Positions 1-5,724 of a DNA stretch of 10,934 nucleotides are shown piece by piece. The translations under genes and the position numbers were made by a program. How positions within the stretch are numbered: position 1 is the first letter of the stretch; each line of letters begins with the position of its first letter. Origin of the DNA: Thioalkalivibrio sp. (GTDB taxonomy: Bacteria > Pseudomonadota > Gammaproteobacteria > Ectothiorhodospirales > Ectothiorhodospiraceae); the NCBI GenBank assembly GCA_003555285.1, contig PWGH01000210.1:1-10934 (forward strand), written 5' to 3'. The notes under the pieces were generated by a model. That model ran no database searches, was not told the origin of the DNA, and worked only from the letters and a program-made list of their open reading frames with translations.

Positions 1-80
1 GCCGACATCTGGCCCGACATCTGGCCCGACATCTGGCCCGACATCTGGCCCGATATCTGGGACGGCATCTGAGCCGGCAT
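1..80 (-). CDS. possible 5' end of a downstream gene with QMSG repeats (partial)
   Basis: An ATG at 78-80 on the minus strand opens a frame with no stop to the window edge. It reads MPAQMPSQISG and then QMSG repeats encoded by the 12-bp array. It begins 31 bases after the stop of the glycosyltransferase and on the same strand, which would suit a co-transcribed next gene. No convincing ribosome binding site precedes it; the upstream stretch is a run of C residues on that strand. A short open frame through a stop-free repeat is expected by chance, so this is only a candidate start. The product cannot be recognised from 26 codons, and the array may simply be non-coding. Confidence 0.3.
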   Translation of the reverse strand, partial: MPAQMPSQISGQMSGQMSGQMSGQMS

Positions 81-83
81 TTG
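1..83. repeat. 12-bp tandem repeat array, about 7 units, cut by window edge
   Basis: Units of GCCCGACATCTG follow each other with exact 12-bp spacing: an incomplete unit at 1-11, three perfect units at 12-47, then variants at 48-59, 60-71 and 72-83 that diverge progressively toward the right. The period is a multiple of three. On the minus strand the array reads as Gln-Met-Ser-Gly repeats without a stop. The clean units lie at the left edge, so the array probably continues outside the window. Confidence 0.95.
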
Positions 84-111
84 TGGGGGCAGTGGGGGGG
101 TGGGCATCGAT

Positions 112-1326
112 TCAACCATGCTCGACCTCCAGACATCGCTTCAGGAGTTGTTCATAGCGCTCGCAAATGCGCGACCAGTCGATGGCCTGCGCCGTGCGGC
201 AGGCGGCGGCACCCAGGCGCGCGGCCTGCACGCGGTCTGCGGCGAGGTCGGCGGTCACCTCGATGAAGCGCTCCGCGTCGTCACGGGGCACGGTGCGCCC
301 GTTCTCACCGTCGACGATATGCTGGCGGGCGGCCGCGTAGTCGAAGGCGACCACCGCCAGGCCGCTCGCCATCGCCTCCAGCGTCACGTTGCCGAAGGTC
401 TCGCTGAGGCTCGGGAAGACGAAGAGATCGGCGCTGGCGTAGTGTTCGGCCAGTGCGGTGCCGGTCTGCATGCCGGCAAAGAACACCTCCGGATGGCTCC
501 CGGCGAGGCGCGTGCGGGCCGGGCCGTCGCCCACGACGACCATTTGGGCGTGTGGCACGCGTTCGCGCACCCGGGCGAAGGCCTCGAGCGCTAGCGGCAG
601 GTTCTTTTCCGGAGCGATCCGGCTGACCATCAGCAGCACCGGGTCCCCGGGAGCCGCACCCCAGGAGGCGCGCAACTCGGCGCGTCGATGGCGCGGATGA
701 AACTGCTCGGTATCGATGCCCCGGGCCAGGATATCCAGATGACGGAACCCTTCCCGGCCGAGGTCGTGCGCCATCGCTCGGGTCGGCACCAGCGTCAGGC
801 GGGTCTGATTGTGCAGGTGGCGCAGGTAGCGAAGGGCGAGGACGCGAAACCAGCCCATGCCGTAATGCGCGGTGTACTGATGAAAATTCGTATGAAAGTC
901 GCTGAGGACCGGGATGCCCAGGGCCTTGGCCGCACGCCCCGCCGACCAGCCCAGGGGCCCTTCGGTGATCACGTGGACCGCGTCCGGCGGTGCCGCTTGC
1001 CACTCGCGCCGAAGTCGCCCGACACACGGCACCCCCATGCGCAACTCGTGGTAACGCGGCACGGGGACGCTGGGCAGCAGGACCGTGGTGACGCCCGGAA
1101 GCCGGACGCCCAGGTCCGCGCCCAGCGAATCCTCGCGCCCTTGGCGCGCGCGCAGGAGCGTCACGCGGTGGCTGTGACTGAGGCACTCGACCATCCGGTG
1201 GACCGTCATCGCCACGCCGTTGACCTCGGGCGGCCAGGTCTCGGTGACGACGGCCACGTGCAGTCGCCGGCGATGGCCAGGGAGCGCTCGGGGCGTGGCG
1301 GCAGGGGTCTGCACCAGAGTGTTCAT
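112..1326 (-). CDS. GT4-family glycosyltransferase (MgtA/PimB-like)
   Basis: A 404-residue GT-B fold glycosyltransferase of family GT4 (COG0438 type), full length for the family. It would transfer a sugar from a nucleotide-sugar donor to a lipid or other acceptor at the inner membrane. Seen in the protein: an N-terminal Rossmann half opening with HVAVVTETWPPEVNGVA (residues 23-39, the usual glycine-rich acceptor-side loop), SDFHTNFHQYTAHYG (142-156) typical of alpha-mannosyltransferase-like members, the SRIAPEKN donor-binding motif with Arg236 and Lys241, VGDGP (265-269), and the E-x7-E signature Glu309/Glu317 in SETFGNVTLEAMA. Neither the donor sugar nor the acceptor can be read from the sequence. 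ATG at 1326 is preferred; a GTG two codons earlier (1332) is possible, and neither has a clear ribosome binding site. It follows phoX and a small gene on the same strand and has a Pho-box-like array just upstream, so a role in membrane glycolipid synthesis under phosphate limitation (Agt-like) is a reasonable guess, not a demonstrated one. Confidence 0.92.
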   Translation of the reverse strand: MNTLVQTPAATPRALPGHRRRLHVAVVTETWPPEVNGVAMTVHRMVECLSHSHRVTLLRARQGREDSLGADLGVRLPGVTTVLLPSVPVPRYHELRMGVPCVGRLRREWQAAPPDAVHVITEGPLGWSAGRAAKALGIPVLSDFHTNFHQYTAHYGMGWFRVLALRYLRHLHNQTRLTLVPTRAMAHDLGREGFRHLDILARGIDTEQFHPRHRRAELRASWGAAPGDPVLLMVSRIAPEKNLPLALEAFARVRERVPHAQMVVVGDGPARTRLAGSHPEVFFAGMQTGTALAEHYASADLFVFPSLSETFGNVTLEAMASGLAVVAFDYAAARQHIVDGENGRTVPRDDAERFIEVTADLAADRVQAARLGAAACRTAQAIDWSRICERYEQLLKRCLEVEHG

Positions 1327-1348
1327 GCGCACACTGTGCGCTGCTCGC

Positions 1349-1388
1349 TTGGCAGGCGTGTGACGGTGGCATGATGAATTGGTGACAG
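1349..1388 (-). promoter_or_regulatory. candidate Pho-box-like array upstream of the glycosyltransferase
   Basis: Read on the minus strand, four 7-mers follow at exactly 11-bp steps: CTGTCAC (1382-1388), TCATCAT (1371-1377), CCGTCAC (1360-1366) and CTGCCAA (1349-1355). The PhoB half-site is CTGTCAT-like, repeated every 11 bp. The first and third copies fit well, the second keeps only the TCAT core, the fourth is degenerate. Ten bases after the last copy stands CACAGT, a poor -10, which would place transcription almost at the start codon. This is clearly weaker than the site before phoX and may be coincidental. Confidence 0.4.
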
Positions 1389-1394
1389 GCCAGA

Positions 1395-1418
1395 CCGTTC
1401 AAGGCCGCCCGTTCAAGG
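1395..1418. repeat. pair of 10-bp direct repeats in the intergenic gap
   Basis: CCGTTCAAGG occurs at 1395-1404 and again at 1409-1418, a 14-bp period (CCTTGAACGG on the minus strand). The pair lies between the stop of the 65-residue gene and the glycosyltransferase, just upstream of the Pho-like array. Each copy holds TTGAAC, which resembles a -35 hexamer on the minus strand, but no good -10 follows. The role is unknown. Confidence 0.45.
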
Positions 1419-1439
1419 CTGCAGGCCATCGGTGGCGAG

Positions 1440-1637
1440 TTACCGGATTCGGGTGGCCAGATCCTCGGCCTCGCCGGCCGCCAGGCGCGCCCGGAGGTGT
1501 TCGATGAGATCGGTCTGGCGCGTCTGCAACTCCCGGGCGAGCGACATCAGGCCGGCCCGTTCGTCCTGCTGCCGGGCGAGCTCCAGTTCCGGGGCCTCGG
1601 TCGTCAGGGTCAGCGACAGTGCGATCAGCTTGTGCAT
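1440..1637 (-). CDS. small helical protein of unknown function (65 aa)
   Basis: ATG at 1635-1637 to TAA at 1440-1442 encodes 65 residues beginning MHKLIALSLTLTTEAPELEL. I do not recognise a family. Support for coding: codon third positions are almost all G or C across the whole frame, and the composition is protein-like. After about residue 12 it is rich in Leu, Ala, Glu, Arg and Gln without Pro or Gly interruptions, which predicts a long amphipathic helix or coiled coil (residues about 14-60). There is no signal peptide, membrane segment or cysteine. The ribosome binding site is weak. The frame stays open further upstream with lower-quality sequence, so the start is uncertain. It lies 221 bases after phoX and before the glycosyltransferase on the same strand; co-transcription with phoX is possible. 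Confidence 0.55.
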   Translation of the reverse strand: MHKLIALSLTLTTEAPELELARQQDERAGLMSLARELQTRQTDLIEHLRARLAAGEAEDLATRIR

Positions 1638-1822
1638 GCGTGCGGCGCCGCCCAACGGGACACCGAACGGCCGGCCAGCGACGGCGGTTGGCTGCGAACC
1701 GCCTTGGAGAAACGAACTTCGGCGGCAGCCGGTTTCCCGGGTGCCGCCGAAGGGTGTGCCGTCGCTGGCGTGGTCGAAGGGCCTGTGCCTGCACGCCGAC
1801 CCGGCAAGGGCCTCGGTGCCGG

Positions 1823-1843
1823 TGGCCGGCCTGTCCCCGGCCA
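1823..1843 (-). terminator. candidate hairpin after phoX (no T-tract)
   Basis: Seventeen bases past the phoX stop codon, the minus strand carries TGGCCGG, a 7-base loop and CCGGCCA, a perfect 7-bp GC-rich stem. No run of T follows, so it is at best a partial terminator or an RNA 3' stabiliser. Apart from this hairpin I see nothing convincing in the 221-base gap (1638-1858) between phoX and the 65-residue gene. Confidence 0.35.
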
Positions 1844-1858
1844 GTCCCCGAGACCTGC

Positions 1859-3967
1859 CTAGGTCCCGATCATACCGCCGTCGTCCTTGGTGATGACCAC
1901 GGTGGCCGAACGGCCGTAGTGGTTGCCACCGAGCGGCCAGTTGCCCTTGCCCGCGAGCTCGCCCGCGGCAAAATCCGCCGGAGAGATCGTCGCACCGGGG
2001 TGCTGCTGATTGATGAACATGGTGGTCTGATCCGGGGTGGTGATCACACCGGTGATTTCCTGACCGAGGCTGCCCGTCAGGAACCTGCGCAGCTCCTTGT
2101 TGAAGGGGTCGCAGGCCAGCATTTGGTTGTTGCCGAACTGGGCGTAGTCGCCGACGTTCATCACGCTCTCGCTGATGTCGGTCTGGATCCACAGGCGGGA
2201 CTCGGCGTCGATCCAGAGGCCGTCCGGGCTGTTGAAGATCTGGTCGTCGTTCAGCGGTTGGCCGTCGAAGTCGGAATCGTCGGTGGGGCCGGCCAGGATG
2301 AAGAGGTCCCATTCGAAGCGGGTGGCGGCCGGATCCTGGTTCGCCTCCTGCCAACGGATGATCTGCCCCCAGCGGTTGTTCGCACGGGGGTTCGGGCCAT
2401 CCACGTCGTCGGCACCACGCGAGCTGTTGTTGGTCAGCGTGAAGTACACCTGCCCGGTCGCGGGATCCACCGCACCCCATTCGGGACGGTCCATCGGGGT
2501 GGCGCCGACCCGGTCTGCGGCCAGACGGGTGTTGACGAGCACGTCCGCCTGGCTCTGGAAGCAGTTGCAGTCCGGTTCCTCCCCCTGGTTGATCGGCTGG
2601 GGCTGCAGCAATCCCTGCCCCCAGACCAGCGGCAGCCATTCGCCGCTGCCGTCGTCGTTGAACTTCGCCACGTACAGGGTGCCGCTGTCCAGCAGATGTC
2701 CGCCCGCAGTCGCCCGGAAATAGGGTTGTGCGGAGACGAACTTGTAGATGTATTCATTACGGGCGTCGTCGCCCGAATAGGCGACCAGCGGCTGACCCTC
2801 GACCGGCGGCTGGAAGACGATACCCTCGTGGGCGAAACGTCCGAGGTGGGTGCGCTTGACCGGCACGGAATCGGGATTGAAGGGATCGAATTCGACCACC
2901 CAGCCGAAGGCGTTGGGCTCGTTGCGATAGTCCTCGGTGGCATCGACGCCGATCGGGGCGGCATTGAAGCGTGCGTAGGCCTCCTGATTGCTCGTGGGGT
3001 CGGCATCGGCCAGTTCCCAGCCGTAGCGGCTGACGCCGGCGCGCACGCCGTACCGTCGGTGCTCGCGCGGCTGATCGTCTGCGCTGTTGTCCCGGTTGCG
3101 GAAGTAGCCCGCCCAGTTCTCCTCGCAGGTCAGGTAGGTGTTCCAGGGCGTGACGCCATGGGCGCAGTTGTTCAGGGTGCCCCGGGTCAGGGTGCCATTG
3201 GGGCTGTATTTGGTCTTGACGAAATCGGTGCCGCGTACCGGGCCGGCGATCTCCATCGGCGTCAACCCGGTCACGCGGCGATTGCGGCCGTCCGCAACCA
3301 CGGCCCACGTGCCGTTGAGCTGGCGTTGCACCCGCACCACCGAGCAGCCGTGGCCGTTCAGTTCCGTCAGGACCTCGTCGGCCGCGCGCCGGACGGCATC
3401 GCCGTCCTGGTAGGTGGGGAATGCGCTGCGGCTGAGGGCCTGGCCCACGGCCGAGGCATGCATGTAGCGCGGTTCCACGTATTCGTGGTTCATCACCAGC
3501 AGGCCGTCGACCGAACTCCCCTGATAGGGGTCGGTGCCCTCGATGGGGAAGAAGTGCATGCCGTCATGGTGGGAACCGATGGCATCGCCCTGCTGAATTC
3601 CCGTGAGTGGCAGGTCGTAGAGCATTCCCGGATTGCTGATGGAGCGGCCCCACTCGGCGATGATTTGAGTGCTGTAGCCGGACGGTACATGCACCGTGTC
3701 ATCCGCGCTCACCGGGATGGCCTGGAAACCGAGCAGCGTGGGGTGGGTCGGCGCGGGTCCGGCGGTGGGGCTGGAACTGGAACCACAGCCCTGGAGCGCG
3801 GTCCCGAACAGGCCGGCGATGGCGGCTCCCAGGCTTCCCTTCAGCACCAGGCGGCGGTTCATCCGCGCCGACAGCACGTCCTGGAAGTGGGGCGCGAGGC
3901 TCGGGTTGCTCATCGGCTCATCGCCTTCACCGTGGTCGATGGGTGCGGCGGGCAGGATCTTGCTCAT
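1859..3967 (-). CDS. phoX: PhoX-family (DUF839) secreted alkaline phosphatase
   Basis: A 702-residue member of the PhoX/DUF839 family. Known members are Tat-exported, iron- and calcium-dependent phosphatases that release phosphate from organic esters outside the cytoplasm. Seen here: a twin-arginine signal after a 35-residue n-region (NRRLVLKGS, Arg38-Arg39) with a short hydrophobic stretch ending in ALQGCG, where Cys61 sits in a lipobox-like context. The family block NNCAHGVTPWNTYLTCEENW has its TCEEN cysteine at residue 281; this block contributes metal ligands in characterised PhoX. Further family blocks are GSHHDGMHFFP, LVMNHEYVEP, EFDPFNPDS, and the NSPDGLWID and TMFINQQHPG segments near the C-terminus. 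Length and C-terminus are normal. The start is fixed by GGAGAG five bases before ATG 3967 and by the Pho promoter immediately upstream. The frame stays open beyond this start (to 4441) but that part lies over promoter DNA. Substrate specificity (phosphatase or phytase-like) is not readable. Confidence 0.93.
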   Translation of the reverse strand: MSKILPAAPIDHGEGDEPMSNPSLAPHFQDVLSARMNRRLVLKGSLGAAIAGLFGTALQGCGSSSSPTAGPAPTHPTLLGFQAIPVSADDTVHVPSGYSTQIIAEWGRSISNPGMLYDLPLTGIQQGDAIGSHHDGMHFFPIEGTDPYQGSSVDGLLVMNHEYVEPRYMHASAVGQALSRSAFPTYQDGDAVRRAADEVLTELNGHGCSVVRVQRQLNGTWAVVADGRNRRVTGLTPMEIAGPVRGTDFVKTKYSPNGTLTRGTLNNCAHGVTPWNTYLTCEENWAGYFRNRDNSADDQPREHRRYGVRAGVSRYGWELADADPTSNQEAYARFNAAPIGVDATEDYRNEPNAFGWVVEFDPFNPDSVPVKRTHLGRFAHEGIVFQPPVEGQPLVAYSGDDARNEYIYKFVSAQPYFRATAGGHLLDSGTLYVAKFNDDGSGEWLPLVWGQGLLQPQPINQGEEPDCNCFQSQADVLVNTRLAADRVGATPMDRPEWGAVDPATGQVYFTLTNNSSRGADDVDGPNPRANNRWGQIIRWQEANQDPAATRFEWDLFILAGPTDDSDFDGQPLNDDQIFNSPDGLWIDAESRLWIQTDISESVMNVGDYAQFGNNQMLACDPFNKELRRFLTGSLGQEITGVITTPDQTTMFINQQHPGATISPADFAAGELAGKGNWPLGGNHYGRSATVVITKDDGGMIGT

Positions 3968-4004
3968 TGCTTCTCTCCGGGTTTTTGAGTCTGACGAGCC
4001 CGGA

Positions 4005-4060
4005 AGTCTAGGGAGGCCCCATGACCGGATGGTGACCCTGGGATGACAGGGCGATGACGG
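4005..4060 (-). promoter_or_regulatory. tandem Pho boxes and -10 element driving phoX
   Basis: On the minus strand four half-sites lie at exact 11-bp steps: CCGTCAT (4054-4060), CTGTCAT (4043-4049), GGGTCAC (4032-4038) and CGGTCAT (4021-4027). This is the layout of two consecutive PhoB boxes (CTGTCAT-N4-CTGTCAT). Ten bases after the last half-site is TAGACT (4005-4010), which can serve as the -10; the same 10-base spacing occurs in the E. coli phoA promoter, where the Pho box replaces the -35. The implied leader is about 30 bases and carries the GGAGAG ribosome binding site (3973-3978). PhoB activation during phosphate starvation is the natural reading. Confidence 0.85.
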
Positions 4061-4168
4061 CCGGCCCGGTGCGGGTGTCGATGCCTGCAGGCCTCGGGCA
4101 CTTTCCGATGAACCCGCACTCCAACTGATGTCGTGTTCGGACCGGGCAACGATGTAGCGGAGGGTGCC

Positions 4169-4285
4169 ATGCGCAAAGGCCGGCTCCAGAACATCGGGCT
4201 CCAGGGCACCAGGAGCCGGGACAGCGGTTTCCAGAGCCCCCGATTCCACGCCGGGGGCAGCGGGTTCCAGGACCTCGTCGAATGA
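4169..4285 (+). CDS. 38-residue ORF translationally coupled to the membrane protein gene
   Basis: ATG at 4169 is preceded by GGAGG (4159-4163) at a 5-base spacing, the strongest ribosome binding site on this strand in the region. The frame runs 38 codons to TGA at 4283-4285, which overlaps the ATG of the next gene (ATGA overlap). The peptide begins MRKGRLQNIGLQG, is basic, and repeats a Gly-Leu/Phe-Gln motif (GLQG, GFQS, GFQD) that reflects a loose GGNTCCAG repeat in the DNA. No family is recognised. It may be a leader ORF that delivers ribosomes to the poorly initiated downstream gene, or a small protein in its own right. I found no convincing promoter in 4061-4158; that stretch otherwise holds nothing I can name. 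Confidence 0.5.
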   Translation: MRKGRLQNIGLQGTRSRDSGFQSPRFHAGGSGFQDLVE

Positions 4286-5604
4286 ACCGCGAAGAGGCCG
4301 CAGCAGGACTGGCTGACCGGGGCCGGGGCTCCCATCAGCGTCGGTATCGCGGGGTACCCGGCGATCGGCCGGGTCGTCCTCCTGAAGGCCTGCTCGAAGA
4401 CGCGCCTGAAGGCCGGCGTGAAGGCCTGCGTGAAGGCCCACGTGGAGGCCTGCGTGAAGGGCTGCGTGAAGGGCTGCGTGAAGGTCGCTCTGAGCATCGG
4501 CCCGCGGACGCGGGGAAAAGAGAGCGCGTTCGCCCCTTGCATCCGGTGGCGAGGCGACGCCTGGGGGGCATCGATCTGGCGCGAGCGCTGGCCATGATCG
4601 GAATGCTCATGGTGCATGTGGGGCCGACCTATGTGGGGACCCCTGCCGGCGTGCTGTATGCGGTCCCGCATGGACGCGCGTCGATTCTGTTCATGCTGGT
4701 CGCCGGGGTCGGGGTCAGCCTGCTGGCGGCCTCGCGCCGGTTGCCTGCGGCTGGGCTCGAGCTTCGGTTGATCTGGCGGGCCTTGCTGTTGCTGCCTTTG
4801 GGGCTCCTGCTGCAGGCGCAGGAGCCGGGCGTCAATGTCATCCTGCAAAGCTACGCGCTGCTGTTCCTGCTGGCGATCGGTCTGGTACGCCTGCCGACGC
4901 TGTTGCTGCTGCTGTTGGGGCTGGCGGCCCTGGTGCTCGGGCCCGTGGCGGTCCTGCATGGTCAGATGGTCGCCCCGGAGGTCTTCCACCGCACCGCGAT
5001 CCAGTGGGGCGATTCTCCGTCCGACATCGCCCATCGCCTGGTGCTGTCGGGGCCGTATCCGTTGGTCACCTGGATCGTTCCCTTCGTGGTGGGTCTGTGG
5101 CTGGGACGCTGCAGACTGGGTGCGCGGTCGGTGCGCGTATGGCTGATCCTGGGTGGGGTCGTGATGCTGCTGCTCTTCATGGGCGCCAGCGGGGTGGCGC
5201 AGGTCCTTTGGGGCGAGCCCGGTTACAGCCGGGATTGGCGGTCCCTGACCGTGCTGGCCCCGCACAGCCAGATGCCCCTGTGGCTTGGTGCATCGACCGC
5301 CGCTGCGGTGCTGGTGCTCGGGCTGGCCCTGGTGATCGCGGATTGGGCCGGGCGGTGGGTGTGGCCGCTGGTCGTCACCGGTCAGTTCGCGCTTACCTTT
5401 TATGTCGGGCATCTGATCGCGCTGATTCTGTGGCGCGATGCGCTGGTCAGCACCGATCCGGTACAGGCGGCCGCCGTGGTGCTGGCGATCACCGCCGCCT
5501 TCGCGCTCCTCGCGGTGATCTGGCGCCACTTCGTCGCGCGCGGGCCGCTGGAGTGGTTCTTGTTTCTGCCGTGGATGCTGCCGGAGCGCCGGCGCCGAGG
5601 ATAG
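4282..5604 (+). CDS. multi-pass membrane protein, DUF418 / acyltransferase-like
   Basis: A 440-residue integral membrane protein with about ten hydrophobic segments (near residues 96-112, 134-152, 162-178, 184-200, 202-226, 258-274, 282-305, 332-354, 358-382 and 393-417). The first membrane block reads RLGGIDLARALAMIGMLMVH, the opening of DUF418 and heparan-glucosaminide N-acetyltransferase-like proteins. The end, TGQFALTFYVGHLIALILW then RGPLEWFLF, is typical of DUF418. Such proteins are thought to move acyl groups across or onto envelope molecules, but substrates are mostly unknown. Residues 1-93 are unusual: charged, low complexity, with nine EGLR-like repeats from a 12-bp array. ATG 4282 has AGGA nine bases upstream and overlaps the stop of the 38-codon ORF. 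A later start (TTG 4537 or GTG 4546, with GAGAG at 4521-4525 region upstream) would remove the repeats and begin just before the first membrane segment. It is divergent from phoX; no direct link to phosphate is visible. Confidence 0.85.
   Translation: MNREEAAAGLADRGRGSHQRRYRGVPGDRPGRPPEGLLEDAPEGRREGLREGPRGGLREGLREGLREGRSEHRPADAGKRERVRPLHPVARRRLGGIDLARALAMIGMLMVHVGPTYVGTPAGVLYAVPHGRASILFMLVAGVGVSLLAASRRLPAAGLELRLIWRALLLLPLGLLLQAQEPGVNVILQSYALLFLLAIGLVRLPTLLLLLLGLAALVLGPVAVLHGQMVAPEVFHRTAIQWGDSPSDIAHRLVLSGPYPLVTWIVPFVVGLWLGRCRLGARSVRVWLILGGVVMLLLFMGASGVAQVLWGEPGYSRDWRSLTVLAPHSQMPLWLGASTAAAVLVLGLALVIADWAGRWVWPLVVTGQFALTFYVGHLIALILWRDALVSTDPVQAAAVVLAITAAFALLAVIWRHFVARGPLEWFLFLPWMLPERRRRG
4384..4491. 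repeat. 12-bp tandem array, nine units, inside the DUF418-type gene
   Basis: Nine consecutive 12-bp units match GAAGGCCTGCGT: 4384-4395, 4396-4407, 4408-4419, 4420-4431, 4432-4443, 4444-4455, then two identical units (GAAGGGCTGCGT) at 4456-4467 and 4468-4479, and a degenerate last unit at 4480-4491. The array is in frame and encodes Glu-Gly-Leu-Arg repeats at residues 35-70. A period of four codons means changes in copy number keep the reading frame, so protein length could vary between strains. Confidence 0.93.
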
Positions 5605-5616
5605 GCCTGGCCCTCA

Positions 5617-5646
5617 GGTGGGCCCGCTGCGCTTGGCCCACCCTAC
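5617..5646 (+). repeat. 30-bp hairpin repeat, copy 1
   Basis: GGTGGGCC (5617-5624), a 10-base loop CGCTGCGCTT and GGCCCACC (5635-5642), followed by CTAC. It is identical over all 30 bases to the copy at 7564-7593. It lies 12 bases after the stop of the DUF418-type gene. REP-like palindromes of this kind are common between gammaproteobacterial genes. Confidence 0.9.
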
Positions 5647-5674
5647 AGGGGTGTGTCGGGCTCGATTGGCACCC

Positions 5675-5704
5675 GTAGGGTGGGTGAAGCGCAGCGCACC
5701 CACC
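5675..5704 (-). repeat. 30-bp hairpin repeat, copy 2 (inverted)
   Basis: The inverted partner of copy 1. On the plus strand it reads GTA then GGTGGGTG (5679-5686), loop AAGCGCAGCG and CACCCACC (5697-5704). Two stem bases differ from copy 1 on one arm, and both changes are matched on the other arm, so the 8-bp stem is kept. It lies 20 bases beyond the ispG stop codon. Confidence 0.88.
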
Positions 5705-5724
5705 ATCCCACGTCGGGTGCTCGG

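Larger units (their letters stand above)
5617..5704. terminator. inverted hairpin pair between convergent genes
   Basis: Copies 1 and 2 of the 30-bp hairpin face each other across 28 bases, forming a long imperfect palindrome that fills the 120-base gap between the converging DUF418-type gene and ispG. There is no T-tract on either side, so a classical intrinsic terminator is not supported. A two-way transcription barrier, an RNA 3' end protector or a gyrase-type BIME role would all fit. Confidence 0.45.

Noticed and set aside
1..83. CRISPR array
   Set aside because: The units are 12 bp and directly joined without spacers, so it is a simple tandem repeat.
1497..1862. 121-codon plus-strand open frame
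   Set aside because: It overlaps the 65-residue minus-strand gene and the phoX 3' end, lacks a ribosome binding site and has no recognisable content.
1619..3988. 789-codon plus-strand open frame
   Set aside because: It lies antisense to phoX over its full length. Long antisense frames are expected at this GC content, and the translation is His/Arg/Val-rich with no domain, while the minus strand has full PhoX motifs, a Pho promoter and a ribosome binding site.
3968..4441. N-terminal extension of phoX by up to 158 residues
   Set aside because: It would cover the Pho boxes and -10 element. The ATG at 3967 has a strong ribosome binding site and gives a normal Tat signal position.
3964..5529. 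521-codon minus-strand open frame
   Set aside because: Antisense to the DUF418-type gene, Gln/His/Arg-rich low-complexity product. The FTQA repeats in it are the complement of the EGLR array.
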